DNA of 18,516 nucleotides. Origin: Chrysochromulina tobinii (Eukaryota; Haptophyta; Prymnesiales; Chrysochromulinaceae). The stretch spans positions 1 to 18,516 of the forward strand of contig JWZX01002001.1 in NCBI GenBank assembly GCA_001275005.1, written 5' to 3'. A program made the position numbers and the translations under genes. This document shows positions 8,072-15,559 of this stretch, piece after piece; within the stretch, counting starts at the first letter, position 1; each line of letters begins with the position of its first letter. A model generated the notes under the pieces. The model saw nothing but the letters and a program-made list of their open reading frames with translations, was not told the DNA's origin and ran no database searches.

Positions 8072-9031
8072 ATGTCTTACACCGCGCTCCCGGTCCCGAC
8101 TTATCATAATCAGTTCTCCTGGGCCACGGCCGCGCTGCGCTCCTCCGTGCCCGACTCAGCGGCCACCAAATCTGGGCGCAACCCACGCACGGTCATCACG
8201 GCGGCCCAAAAGGAGAGCCTCTGCAAGGCTTTTGCCAGGGATGCGCTCCCGTCCAACGAGCACACGCATGAGCTGAGCGAGCTCCTTGGCATGACCATGC
8301 GCCAGGTCCAGGTGTGGTTCCAGAACCGACGGGCGCGCAAGCTGAAGTTCCCCAATGGTGACAAGGACAATGCGTACCCTGTCCGCGACGACGCAGCAGC
8401 AGCCGAAATCGCCAGCCGTGCGGTCCAGGCGAGATCCCCGACCGATCAAGCCACCTTGCCTTCCGGCATTCCGCCGTTCGGCAAGCTCTTCTCGCGGCCG
8501 TCCCCTGGGTCGTCCTCCCCGTCGTCATCCGAGATCGAGGGCGCCGCTGAGTCTAAGCCAAATAACAACCCAAAGCGCCGCCGGTGCGAGGGCACGCAAG
8601 GCCCCCGACGCACCTGGGGCTTCGACTGGAAGCCGCCCGAGATGCTCGCACCAAACGAGACGGCTGCCGCGCCCGCGCCCGCCGCGCTTGCGCCCGCTGC
8701 GCTCACCCCCAGCGCGCTGGCGATGTCGATGGCACCCCCTGCGATGATTTCCAGGTGCGCGCCCGTCGCGGTGCCCCCATCGGTGCCCCCGAGAGTCACT
8801 ATGCCCGCGCCTGTCGCGATCCCAGTATACCCAGCGTCAGTTGCGGTCGCCACACCTGTCGCTGAGCTGACTGCACCCCCCACGACGGTCACCACGACGG
8901 TCACCACGTCGGGCGTGCGCTCGCGGCCAGTCTCGATGGAGTGCTTCCACTTCGCCTCGCTCGCTACACAGCCTTCCAACCGTCCAACCACCCACATGCT
9001 TGCGGGGCGGCTCGCAATCGGGCGCGCTATC

Positions 9032-9098
<67 letters not shown>

Positions 9099-9117
9099 TA
9101 CAGCAGCAGCAGCAGTT

Positions 9118-9167
<50 letters not shown>

Positions 9168-9469
9168 TAGCCAGGGATGCGACCGCCATGAACGTGTACG
9201 TGCCCGCACCGTCATCGGCGCGACCCCTTTCACTAACAGACATGAAACCACCAAAGGGCACCCTAATGGAGCCCAATTGCCTGATTGAGCAGCACTGGAC
9301 CCTCGACCAGCCCCTTCAGCTCAAGGAGGAGATGCCCAACACGACGCCCACCACGACGCCCAACACGACGCCCATCACGGTGCCCATCTCGCTACATAAG
9401 ACGACAGACACTGCTGCGCAGGCTCTCCTCATGTTGATGACGCAGGGATGGTGCTCGAAATCGCTCTGA
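8072..9469 (+). CDS. Homeodomain transcription factor with polyglutamine tract
   Basis: A 465-residue protein. I start at the first ATG; the same frame is open a little further up, beginning with TTG. Residues about 35-94 form a typical 60-residue (non-TALE) homeodomain: Arg at position 5, Leu16, Phe20, and recognition helix VWFQNRRAR with W48, Q50, N51 and R53 (protein residues 82-87). Gln50 predicts a TAATTA/TAATTG-like preference from family knowledge. The rest is low-complexity and probably disordered: Ala/Pro/Val-rich linkers, a VTTTV stretch, and a polyQ tract at 322-365 (21 Q, Leu, 5 Q, Leu, 16 Q). Asn-Thr-Thr-Pro repeats lie near the C-terminus. A nuclear DNA-binding regulator is very likely; its targets are unknown. 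No second DNA-binding domain (LIM, POU, paired) was seen. Confidence 0.95.
9035..9166 (+). repeat. CAG trinucleotide repeat with two TTA interruptions
   Basis: Pure CAG codons run 9035-9097 (21), 9101-9115 (5) and 9119-9166 (16), separated by TTA at 9098-9100 and 9116-9118. They encode the polyQ tract of the homeodomain protein. The same DNA gives poly-Ala, poly-Cys and poly-Leu artefacts in other frames. Confidence 0.98.
9337..9384 (+). repeat. Imperfect 12-bp in-frame repeats
   Basis: About four units based on aacacgacgccc encode N/T-T-T-P repeats in the C-terminal part of the homeodomain protein. Confidence 0.75.
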
Positions 9470-10000
9470 ATGTCTGCTGGATGGCGGGGAACCGCTGCCC
9501 GCTCCTGCGGTAACGCCGGCCCGAGGCTCGTGAGAGCTATACCGACACACGAGCGCTACACGAGCGCACGATAATGCTGTGGAACCCACGGCGTGATTCG
9601 AGTGACACGGCGTGAGAGGCGAGCGCGCCGCCGGGCGGGTTGTTCCTCACTCGGTAGTATGAGAGCGAGTCGAGCCGGTGCAGATCCGACCCTGCGAGCC
9701 ACCGCGGGCGGCGGGGGCGGACGCGTCGGACAGACGAAGACACACTCACGAAAGTGAAGTCGCGCGCGTATACGTCTAGGGATTTTATATGCACTGTCTA
9801 CATATCGATAGTTTGATACATTATAGAGCCGGCCGCCCTGGGAAGCTGGGTAGCCAAACAGCACTCAGCAGTCAGCCCAAAGTAACGGTGCGCACCGCCG
9901 AGGACGCCACCGCCACGCGCATGCAGGCCCGCGCGCCGTCCCTAAAGCTAAACTCAGAAATCTGCGTACAGCAGTATCGCCAGAATCCTCAATCCAGAGT
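9470..10000. other. Convergent intergenic region
   Basis: Gap of 531 bp between the homeobox gene and the SPRY-like gene, whose 3' ends face each other. It contains two acacgagcgc copies 11 bp apart (9547 and 9558) and two cacggcgtga copies (near 9588 and 9606). A plus-strand frame opening at 9789 runs into the SPRY-like gene on the other strand and has no recognisable content. I see no gene or RNA. Confidence 0.45.
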
Positions 10001-10954
10001 TCAGACTATCCAATCTCCTGGATCTGGAACTCGAGGCTGTGCTGGAGCTTTCTGCCTGCGCTGGAAGCGTCGCCCTAGGTTCGCAAAGGTCAGCCCTGCC
10101 GCGGCCTGCTGGAACTTAACAGCGTTCACACTCACGCGTTCACCGGATTTGGACGTGAGGTGAGGCGTTAGACTGCGCTGTACGGGCTGCAATGATGCGG
10201 CGCTGAACGACACGCTCGCTTTCCGGGACGTCGGGGGTCTACTTGCCTGGAAAGAATCGTCCTCCTCGTTCAGGGCCTCAATGCCAGCTCCAAGCCTCGG
10301 CTGCGGCGAGCCGGTCGCGACGCCCAGCGACCATGTCGACTTCTCGTCGTCGTCCCGCGCCTCCATCGCCCGCGGTGTACTCCAGCCGTCCGAGGCGGCC
10401 GCGGCCATCATGTCCACAAGCTCGTCCGAATCACCGTCTTTGTCGAACTCATTCAACTTGGCACCGGCTGACGAGGCCTCCATCGCATTCCTCTGCGCCG
10501 GACTCAAAAAATCCGTCTCGCGCAAAGGAATCGCGTCAGAAGGTTCTTTACGCACCCTAAGGAGCGTCCACCAACCAGTCAGCGCAACGATCCACCCTTC
10601 AAATGTGCCCTTGTACTCTCTCTCAGAGATCTCAAAAGCCCGTGCTCCGTTGACACGGAATGTGAGCTTGCCGGCCGGCCGATCCTCCCTCATGGCCGGC
10701 CGCCATTCGATGCTTACGATGTCATCGATATCGAAGCGTGGCAGTCGACAATAAACGTTGCCGTCCAACCAGAAGGTCCCCGCAGATGAGAGCCCCATTT
10801 CGCCGAGGTGCCGGCCAAGGAAGAACGAGCGGTTGATTTCATCCGGCTTCAAGAGGCCAATAGTGGCCGCATAGCCGCGTTTCTTTTTATCCAGGCGGAA
10901 CTCAACGATGCCAGCCTCCTCGCAGCGTAGCCTAATGTCCGTTCGAGCCGTCAT
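10001..10954 (-). CDS. SPRY-like domain protein
   Basis: A 317-residue protein starting at a clear ATG. Residues about 5-135 have the character of a SPRY/concanavalin-like beta sandwich: IGL near 32, LGRHLGEMGLSSAG (46-59), LDGNVY (63-68), FDIDDIVSIEW (74-84), then the hallmark KLTFRVNGARAFEI (96-109) and GTFEGWIVALTGWWTLL (116-132). These correspond to the G-D-V-I-G, L-x-F-x-x-N-G and P-x-V/A-L parts of SPRY domains, which mediate protein-protein binding. The C-terminal half is polar, Ser/Ala/Asp-rich and probably disordered, ending in a basic segment (FANLGRRFQRRQK). No RING, B-box or other partner domain was seen. The gene shares a 202-bp divergent gap with the glycosyltransferase gene. 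The SPRY call rests on pattern only. Confidence 0.72.
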   Translation of the reverse strand: MTARTDIRLRCEEAGIVEFRLDKKKRGYAATIGLLKPDEINRSFFLGRHLGEMGLSSAGTFWLDGNVYCRLPRFDIDDIVSIEWRPAMREDRPAGKLTFRVNGARAFEISEREYKGTFEGWIVALTGWWTLLRVRKEPSDAIPLRETDFLSPAQRNAMEASSAGAKLNEFDKDGDSDELVDMMAAAASDGWSTPRAMEARDDDEKSTWSLGVATGSPQPRLGAGIEALNEEDDSFQASRPPTSRKASVSFSAASLQPVQRSLTPHLTSKSGERVSVNAVKFQQAAAGLTFANLGRRFQRRQKAPAQPRVPDPGDWIV

Positions 10955-11156
10955 TGCTCTTCTCCGGCGACTATTGGCCTCGAGGGAGAGCGATGACGGC
11001 CCTCTCCCTCTCTCTCAAATCCCAAACGTTCTTTCAAGTTTTGCGCGAATTGATTGAAGAACGTGAGTCCGATTCCGGTTCAGAATACCGTTCGATTCAT
11101 GGTTGAGAAGGGTTTCAAAAGCGAGCATCATTGTGAACGCAGGGAGGTCCGTCGTC
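10955..11156. promoter_or_regulatory. Shared divergent 5' region with two inverted repeats
   Basis: The 202 bp between the SPRY-like (-) and glycosyltransferase (+) start codons contains a perfect 9-bp inverted repeat (GAGGGAGAG 10982-10990, CTCTCCCTC 11002-11010). It also has a second stem of 11 pairs with one bulge (11026-11037 with 11054-11064). It probably serves both genes. Confidence 0.55.
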
Positions 11157-13637
11157 ATGTTGGGAGTGCTCGATCCGCACTCGAGCTCTGCGTGCACGAG
11201 TGAGGGACCATCACCCGCACAGGAGCACATGCCAGCGGCGCGGCGCACAGCGAGGCAGGCTGCGTACCGCCGTCGAGTCTCTCGTGGCGCGCCGACCTTG
11301 CAGCAGCTGCTGAGTGCGCCACTTCTCTCAGGCCGCCAGGAGCCTTCTCCTTATGCCTCGGTCACCGTGATCCTCAATCATTGGATGCGCCACACTCTCT
11401 GCCGGCAGCTGGACTCGCTGCTCTTTCAGACGATGCCAGTGGCGCACATCTGGATTTGCTTCTTTGCGTCGCCAATGACTGCGGCGGCTCGCAAAGCGGC
11501 GCTGGCGTACAACGACTCGCGCATCGCCATCTTCGAGTCTGAGCACAACTTCAAATACTTTGGCCGGTTTCAGCTCGCCCTTGGTGCGCCCACGCGCTTC
11601 GTGCTTGTCCTCGACGACGACATGATCCCTGGGCGCGCGTTTGTCGCAACTCTGCTGCACGTCGCGGGCACCGTACACGGCCGCCGCGCCGCGCTCGGCT
11701 CGATCGGCTGGCTCTTGCCACGGCCACAGCCGCCACCCTCGCTCCAGCTGAGCTCCTACCGTTCGCTCATCAATGACTCGGGGGGCTTGTACCTCCCCGA
11801 TCTCGCATACGATCTCGAGGTCGAGCAGATGGTCGAGGTGGACTACCTTTGCTCGCTCTGGTTCGTACGCACCGCATGGGTACGGTTGCTCTTCCGCGAG
11901 TCGCCGCACACATTTGCAACGGCCGAGGACTTCCATCTGTCCCACATGCTGCGCACGCACGCCGGCGTTCGCTCGTACGTCCTACCGATCGACCGGACGG
12001 ACGCGACGCGCGCACGGTCCGGGGATACGGACCACACGCTCGCGTATAACCGTTACTCAACTGGTGGGCGCGCGACGATTGAGCTGCGCGACGCCGTCTG
12101 GTGGGCCGGCGTGCAGGGCGGCGGCACGCTCCGCTGGGCCGAAGAGCCGTCGACGCCCTCGCCTCTCGGTCGTGTGAATGCACCGTTCGGTGTGAATGCA
12201 CTGCTCGTTGTGGATGGACGTGAGCACGCCCTCGCGCTCCGACCGTTACTCATCGAGATGCAATCTCGCGCTCTCGCGACGGTGGCGCTGGCGCTGAGCG
12301 GAGGCGTGCGAGGCGAGTGCTCTGAGATCGTGCCACTCCTCGGGTTGCGAGCGGAAGCATGCACGGAGCGTCGGCTGCGTGTGCTCGACATGAAGCTCGG
12401 TCGCGAGCTCACGTGGAGGTCCAATCTCGACCGCGAGCTCACGCGGAGGTCCAATCTCGACCGCGAGCTCACGCGGAGGCGCGACGCTCGGGGCGAGGAG
12501 ACGGGCGCCATCCGAGCCTCTAGGCTGCTCGCCGAGGCCACCACCGATCTCGCGCAGATGCTTCGCACCCTGCGGCCGGACGTCGTGATCACGCTGGTGG
12601 ATGCTGACGCGCCCGCATCCAGGGCCGCCATGACGCTCGACCGGGCTGGAGGGCCACCGGTGCTCGCGCTGCCCAGCACGGCGCCCTCGTGGGTCGTTCG
12701 AAGCGTCGGCTCTCTGTGCGGAAGCGCCGAGTTGGGCGCATGGGGCGCCTCGCGCCTCTTCCTAAACGTTCTCGTCTCGTCGGCGCCTTCGGCCCTCGAA
12801 TCGCTCTATCAATCCGTCCTGCGCGCACCCCTCGCCGCCATCGCGCATGAGCTCGGTGGGAGGCCGCCGGCGCACAAGCAGGCGGTGCGCGCACTGGCTT
12901 CTCAGAAGTGGACTCCGCATGGCGTGGTGGACGTGCGCTTGCTCCTGGATGTCGAGACTCCCGAAGCGACCGCTAAGTTTGCTCGTGAGGGATGGTCATG
13001 GCCGCCGCCCGCCAAGCAGGTGCGTGTGCGCATCGACCGTGGCGCTGCGTCAGAGTGCTCGGCAAGCCGTCGAGCTGTCGTCGACCGTCTCGAGTCGTGG
13101 TCGCCGACCGTTACCGAGCGCCGTGCTGAGCAGTTCGAGGACTGGATGGTGCTGCTCACGGACGAGGTGGAGATCTCTGAGGGGCTCTTCGTATACCTGC
13201 GCCACATGGCCCACACGCTTGCCCTGCGCCATGGCGGCGGCGCGGCGTCGAGCCCGAAGCTACTTGGCCTCGCCCTTGGCACTCCGCAACGTCGCTCGGC
13301 GTCAGACGCGTCCGAGCCTGAGCCTGCACGTCCAGAGGAGCCTGCACGCGGATCCTTGGCGGTCCCCTCGACCTGCGGTACCGCGTATGGTGCGAGCGCA
13401 TGGCGCCAGTTGCGACGGTACGCGGCAGTGGCGGCAGCGAGCGACGCCGACGGCAGCAATTGCGCTACAGTCGCGCCCGCAGGCTGGGATTCGCTGCAGA
13501 GGCGCTTCATGAACGAATCTGGCTTCCGAATGGCCTTTTCCGGCCTTCACCTCTGCCGCCACCAGGGGGACGCCACGATCAAACTTGCCAGCGGAGAAGA
13601 GGTCGCAGCCGCCTTGCAATCCGGGATCCTTCGGTGA
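11157..13637 (+). CDS. Large glycosyltransferase with two GT-like domains
   Basis: An 826-residue protein from the first ATG; the frame is open a little further up from a TTG. A second ATG at 11229 is an alternative start. Residues about 68-300 look like a GT-A domain: SVTVILNHW, QLDSLLFQT, a metal-binding DxD-type FVLVLDDDMIPG (DDD at 153-155), and a later acidic ATAEDFHLSHMLR (about 254-266) in the place of the catalytic-base region. Residues about 613-790 resemble a second GT region (WPPPAKQVRVRIDR, RLESWSPT, LLTDEVEIS near 667-674, then an RRFMNESGFRMAFSGLH block) seen after such domains in algal and oomycete proteins. The linker holds a 30-bp in-frame minisatellite. No clear signal peptide or TM anchor was seen. 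The donor and acceptor sugars cannot be told from sequence. It is divergent from the SPRY-like gene. Confidence 0.78.
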   Translation: MLGVLDPHSSSACTSEGPSPAQEHMPAARRTARQAAYRRRVSRGAPTLQQLLSAPLLSGRQEPSPYASVTVILNHWMRHTLCRQLDSLLFQTMPVAHIWICFFASPMTAAARKAALAYNDSRIAIFESEHNFKYFGRFQLALGAPTRFVLVLDDDMIPGRAFVATLLHVAGTVHGRRAALGSIGWLLPRPQPPPSLQLSSYRSLINDSGGLYLPDLAYDLEVEQMVEVDYLCSLWFVRTAWVRLLFRESPHTFATAEDFHLSHMLRTHAGVRSYVLPIDRTDATRARSGDTDHTLAYNRYSTGGRATIELRDAVWWAGVQGGGTLRWAEEPSTPSPLGRVNAPFGVNALLVVDGREHALALRPLLIEMQSRALATVALALSGGVRGECSEIVPLLGLRAEACTERRLRVLDMKLGRELTWRSNLDRELTRRSNLDRELTRRRDARGEETGAIRASRLLAEATTDLAQMLRTLRPDVVITLVDADAPASRAAMTLDRAGGPPVLALPSTAPSWVVRSVGSLCGSAELGAWGASRLFLNVLVSSAPSALESLYQSVLRAPLAAIAHELGGRPPAHKQAVRALASQKWTPHGVVDVRLLLDVETPEATAKFAREGWSWPPPAKQVRVRIDRGAASECSASRRAVVDRLESWSPTVTERRAEQFEDWMVLLTDEVEISEGLFVYLRHMAHTLALRHGGGAASSPKLLGLALGTPQRRSASDASEPEPARPEEPARGSLAVPSTCGTAYGASAWRQLRRYAAVAAASDADGSNCATVAPAGWDSLQRRFMNESGFRMAFSGLHLCRHQGDATIKLASGEEVAAALQSGILR
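12402..12479 (+). repeat. 30-bp in-frame minisatellite in the glycosyltransferase gene
   Basis: Units at 12402-12431 and 12432-12461 differ at one base, and a third partial unit occupies 12462-12479. They encode RELT(W/R)RSNLD repeats in the interdomain linker. Confidence 0.93.
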
Positions 13638-13970
13638 TTGGATTCGGCCCCGTGTGGTTACGTCGTGTAGACGAGATTTTATGGATAGTTACGCTAAACC
13701 TAAACGGTTACGCGGTAGAAGTACAGGGCCGTATCGTGTCGTATGATTTGGTTTTCGTAACTACACAGCATAGCGTAAGGGAAATGATCGGAAAACAAGC
13801 GGTTCACTTTATGTTGTGGATTTCCGCGATCAGTCCCCACATATCCCCACATATCCCCACAGTCACCGCGCGAGGGCGCCTGTGGCGTGTGGGTCATGCC
13901 CATGGCCTGGGCGGTCAGGCCTCATCAAGTGCGGGTCAGCCCGACCCCCAACCGAAGAGAGACTCCCCTT
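13638..13970. other. Convergent intergenic region
   Basis: A 333-bp gap, relatively AT-rich at 13640-13830. It includes tandem 10-mers of the form atatccccac (13841-13850, 13851-13860) preceded by a partial copy. No gene-like ORF was seen, and I find no continuation of the neighbouring U-box-like fragment here. Confidence 0.45.
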
Positions 13971-14438
13971 TCAGCCTACCCCTAACCTTGGCCGGAGCCA
14001 CGGGTATGAAGGCGCACAACCCGAGTACCGATGTAAATGTGGCCGTACATGTGGATGGTCGATCGTGACGTCCTGCGAGATCGGGCAGATGAGGTGATCA
14101 GGCGGCTTCCTCGCATTCTCCGCCGCTGCAGCAGCTGCTGCTGCTCCTGCCTGCGCCTCTGCAGCCGCCTGTGCCTCTTGCTCTGCCTGCATGCGAGCTT
14201 GCTTCTCCACCTCCGCCTGGGCAGCCTTGGCCTCCTTTTGCTCCCTTGCCGTCACTAGGGCGTTTGCTGCCTCGGTCTCGCGGGCCTCGGCTTGCTCTTG
14301 AGCCTCGGCCTCCACCGCCAACTCCGCCTCGGTCTTTGCCTCTGAACGAGCCTTGTTGCTGCTCTTCTTCTTCTCCTTCTTGACCTTGGACGCTTTGCCC
14401 TTCTCAGCCTCCTCCTCAGCCAGCAGAGCCTTAGCCAT
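13971..14438 (-). CDS. Coiled-coil ORF with truncated U-box-like end
   Basis: A 155-codon frame beginning MAKALLAEEEAEKGK, followed by a long Ala/Glu/Lys-rich coiled coil (about 1-110). Next comes PPDHLICPISQDV (about 112-124), which matches the opening of a U-box, the RING-like fold of E3 ubiquitin ligases. The rest of a U-box (usually about 70 residues) is absent in this frame. After QDV the sequence becomes unrelated, although another frame shows a weak Y-G-H-I-Y where U-boxes have D-G-H-T-Y. The frame overlaps the 3' part of the Sel1 ORF. I think both were one gene (Sel1 repeats, coiled coil, U-box) now broken by an indel, or joined by an intron I cannot place. Functional ligase activity is unlikely as read. 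Confidence 0.55.
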   Translation of the reverse strand: MAKALLAEEEAEKGKASKVKKEKKKSSNKARSEAKTEAELAVEAEAQEQAEARETEAANALVTAREQKEAKAAQAEVEKQARMQAEQEAQAAAEAQAGAAAAAAAAENARKPPDHLICPISQDVTIDHPHVRPHLHRYSGCAPSYPWLRPRLGVG

Positions 14439-14992
14439 GGCTTGGCCAGTCGCTCCGCCTCACTCATTGCTCGCTTGTGGCCTTGCGCAGCCGCGAGGCC
14501 GAACAGCCGCCGCGCCTCCGACATATCCTGCGGTCCGCCCTGCCCGTCCTCGTGCATGAAGCCGAGGGTGCACTGCGCATTCGCATGCCCCTGCGCGGCC
14601 GCGAGACCATACAGCCGCCGCGCTTCCGGCAAGTTCTGCGGTCCGCCCTTCCCTTCGTCGTGCATGAAGCCGAGGTTGCACTGCGCATTCGCATGCCCCT
14701 GCGCGGCCGCGAGACCATACAGCCGCCGCGCTTCCGACATGTCCTGCGGTCCGCCCTTCCCCTTGTCGAGCATGAAGCCGAGGGTGCACTGCGCATTCGC
14801 ATGCCCCTGCGCGGCCGCGAGACCATACAGCCGCCGCGCTTCCGGCAAGTTCTGCGGTCCGCCCTTCCCTTCGGCGTGCATGAAGCCGAGGGTGCACTGT
14901 GCATTCGCATGCCCCTGCGCGGCCGCGAGACCATACAGCCGCCGCGCCCCATGCATAGAAGCTGCCTTCTGGACGCTAGGGCGCGTCCACAT
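14255..14992 (-). CDS. Sel1-repeat protein (likely frameshifted 3' part)
   Basis: A 245-codon ORF. Residues 15-180 contain a partial first repeat, three full 36-residue Sel1 repeats and a partial last one (EARRLYGLAAAQGHANAQCTLG-type, starting near 15, 51, 87, 123 and 159). Sel1 repeats form alpha-alpha superhelices used as protein-binding scaffolds. After AERLAK (about 184) the translation becomes an Arg/Trp/Pro-rich string, while the overlapping frame beginning at 14438 gives a sensible Ala/Glu/Lys coiled coil. The last 60 or so residues are therefore probably an out-of-frame tail after a one- or two-base indel. The start lacks any leader before the repeats (MWTRPSVQKAASMHG), so the 5' end may also be truncated. 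Candidate pseudogene, or a gene with an assembly error. Confidence 0.7.
   Translation of the reverse strand: MWTRPSVQKAASMHGARRLYGLAAAQGHANAQCTLGFMHAEGKGGPQNLPEARRLYGLAAAQGHANAQCTLGFMLDKGKGGPQDMSEARRLYGLAAAQGHANAQCNLGFMHDEGKGGPQNLPEARRLYGLAAAQGHANAQCTLGFMHEDGQGGPQDMSEARRLFGLAAAQGHKRAMSEAERLAKPWLRLCWLRRRLRRAKRPRSRRRRRRAATRLVQRQRPRRSWRWRPRLKSKPRPARPRQQTP
14500..14950 (-). repeat. 108-bp tandem repeats (Sel1 units), alternating types
   Basis: Four tandem units of 108 bp, nearly identical in DNA. Units 1 and 3 end in GGPQNLP, units 2 and 4 in GGPQDMS, so the array has a 216-bp higher-order period. Confidence 0.9.
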
Positions 14993-15005
14993 ACTTGCCT
15001 AATCT

Positions 15006-15050
15006 GGTGATCAAAAATCACCAAAATCAAATCAAACGTTGATTTGATTT
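15006..15050. repeat. Two adjacent perfect hairpins
   Basis: GGTGAT/ATCACC arms (15006-15011, 15017-15022) around a 5-nt loop, followed at once by 12-bp perfect arms (15024-15035 and 15039-15050) around a 3-nt loop (acg). They lie just upstream of the Sel1 start codon. Confidence 0.9.
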
Positions 15051-15222
15051 GATTGAATACGATGTTTGCATGATCTGGGTAACCGAGAGATAAAAGCAAG
15101 CACAAGATAGAGTTGAGGTGAGAAAACGGCGTCCGCCTTTTCCTAACTCTAGCTCAGTCGCTTTCAACCTGTACATGTACATGTACCACCGTGACAAACG
15201 GCATTCAGTGTTGTAAGAATAA

Positions 15223-15350
15223 GAACACAATGCTTGACCCAAAGGGCCATAAATGGGAGGGAGATCAGAGGGTCCTTTGTTTTCCCCTGAGTAAAGGCTC
15301 CACCCGCCAAAATCTGATTGGGAATACAATGGTTGACCCAAAAGGGAATA
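15223..15350. repeat. Imperfect 29-bp direct repeat pair
   Basis: Copy 1 at 15223-15251 and copy 2 at 15322-15350 share ttgacccaaa and flanking bases. An 11-bp segment of copy 2 (atacaatggtt, 15324-15334) also recurs inverted at 15464-15474, next to the palindromic element. Confidence 0.8.
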
Positions 15351-15472
15351 CAAGTGTGAACGTGTTGCATTGAAAGGGTGGGTCTCCGGAGCCTTTGATT
15401 TACCTTTGATTTACATGTACGAAAAGGAAAAATTCTAGACCCCTCCCTTTTGCGTCCCACGTGAACCATTGT

Positions 15473-15559
15473 ATTTTGGACAATTGATTTTGCGACGTGA
15501 GCGTCCCACGTGAGCGTCCCACGTGAGCGTCCCACGTCGCAAAATCAATTGTCCAAAAT
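15473..15559. repeat. 27-bp perfect inverted repeat enclosing 13-bp tandem CACGTG units
   Basis: The arms at 15473-15499 and 15533-15559 are exact reverse complements. Between and overlapping them are three tandem copies of acgtgagcgtccc (15495-15507, 15508-15520, 15521-15533). CACGTG cores occur at 15507-15512 and 15520-15525, with another outside at 15458-15463. The design fits a MITE-like or cruciform-forming element; CACGTG is the core site of bHLH and bZIP factors. No clear target-site duplication was seen at the arm ends. Confidence 0.9.

Noticed and set aside
8446-9276. 276-codon minus-strand ORF with poly-Cys
   Set aside because: Antisense to the homeobox gene; its poly-Cys comes from reading the CAG tract backwards, and no domain is present.
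10410-10445. EF-hand-like DKDGDSDELVDM in the SPRY-like protein (residues 171-182)
   Set aside because: It lacks the Glu/Asp expected at loop position 12 and has no paired EF-hand or flanking helices; probably just an acidic stretch.
12053-12679. 208-codon minus-strand ORF
   Set aside because: Antisense within the glycosyltransferase gene, Ser/Arg-rich shadow without domains.
13400-14068. 222-codon plus-strand ORF
   Set aside because: Overlaps the end of the glycosyltransferase in another frame, then runs through non-coding sequence; no recognisable content.
14442-15105. Repeat-containing ORFs in other frames and on the plus strand over the Sel1 array
   Set aside because: Any frame through near-identical 108-bp repeats gives a repeated peptide; only the minus frame from 14992 matches the Sel1 consensus.
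15148-15225. tRNA-like A box (tagctcagtcg)
   Set aside because: No matching B box or cloverleaf arms follow within tRNA distance.
15495-15533. CRISPR-like array
   Set aside because: The 13-bp units are directly adjacent with no spacers, and the DNA is eukaryotic.
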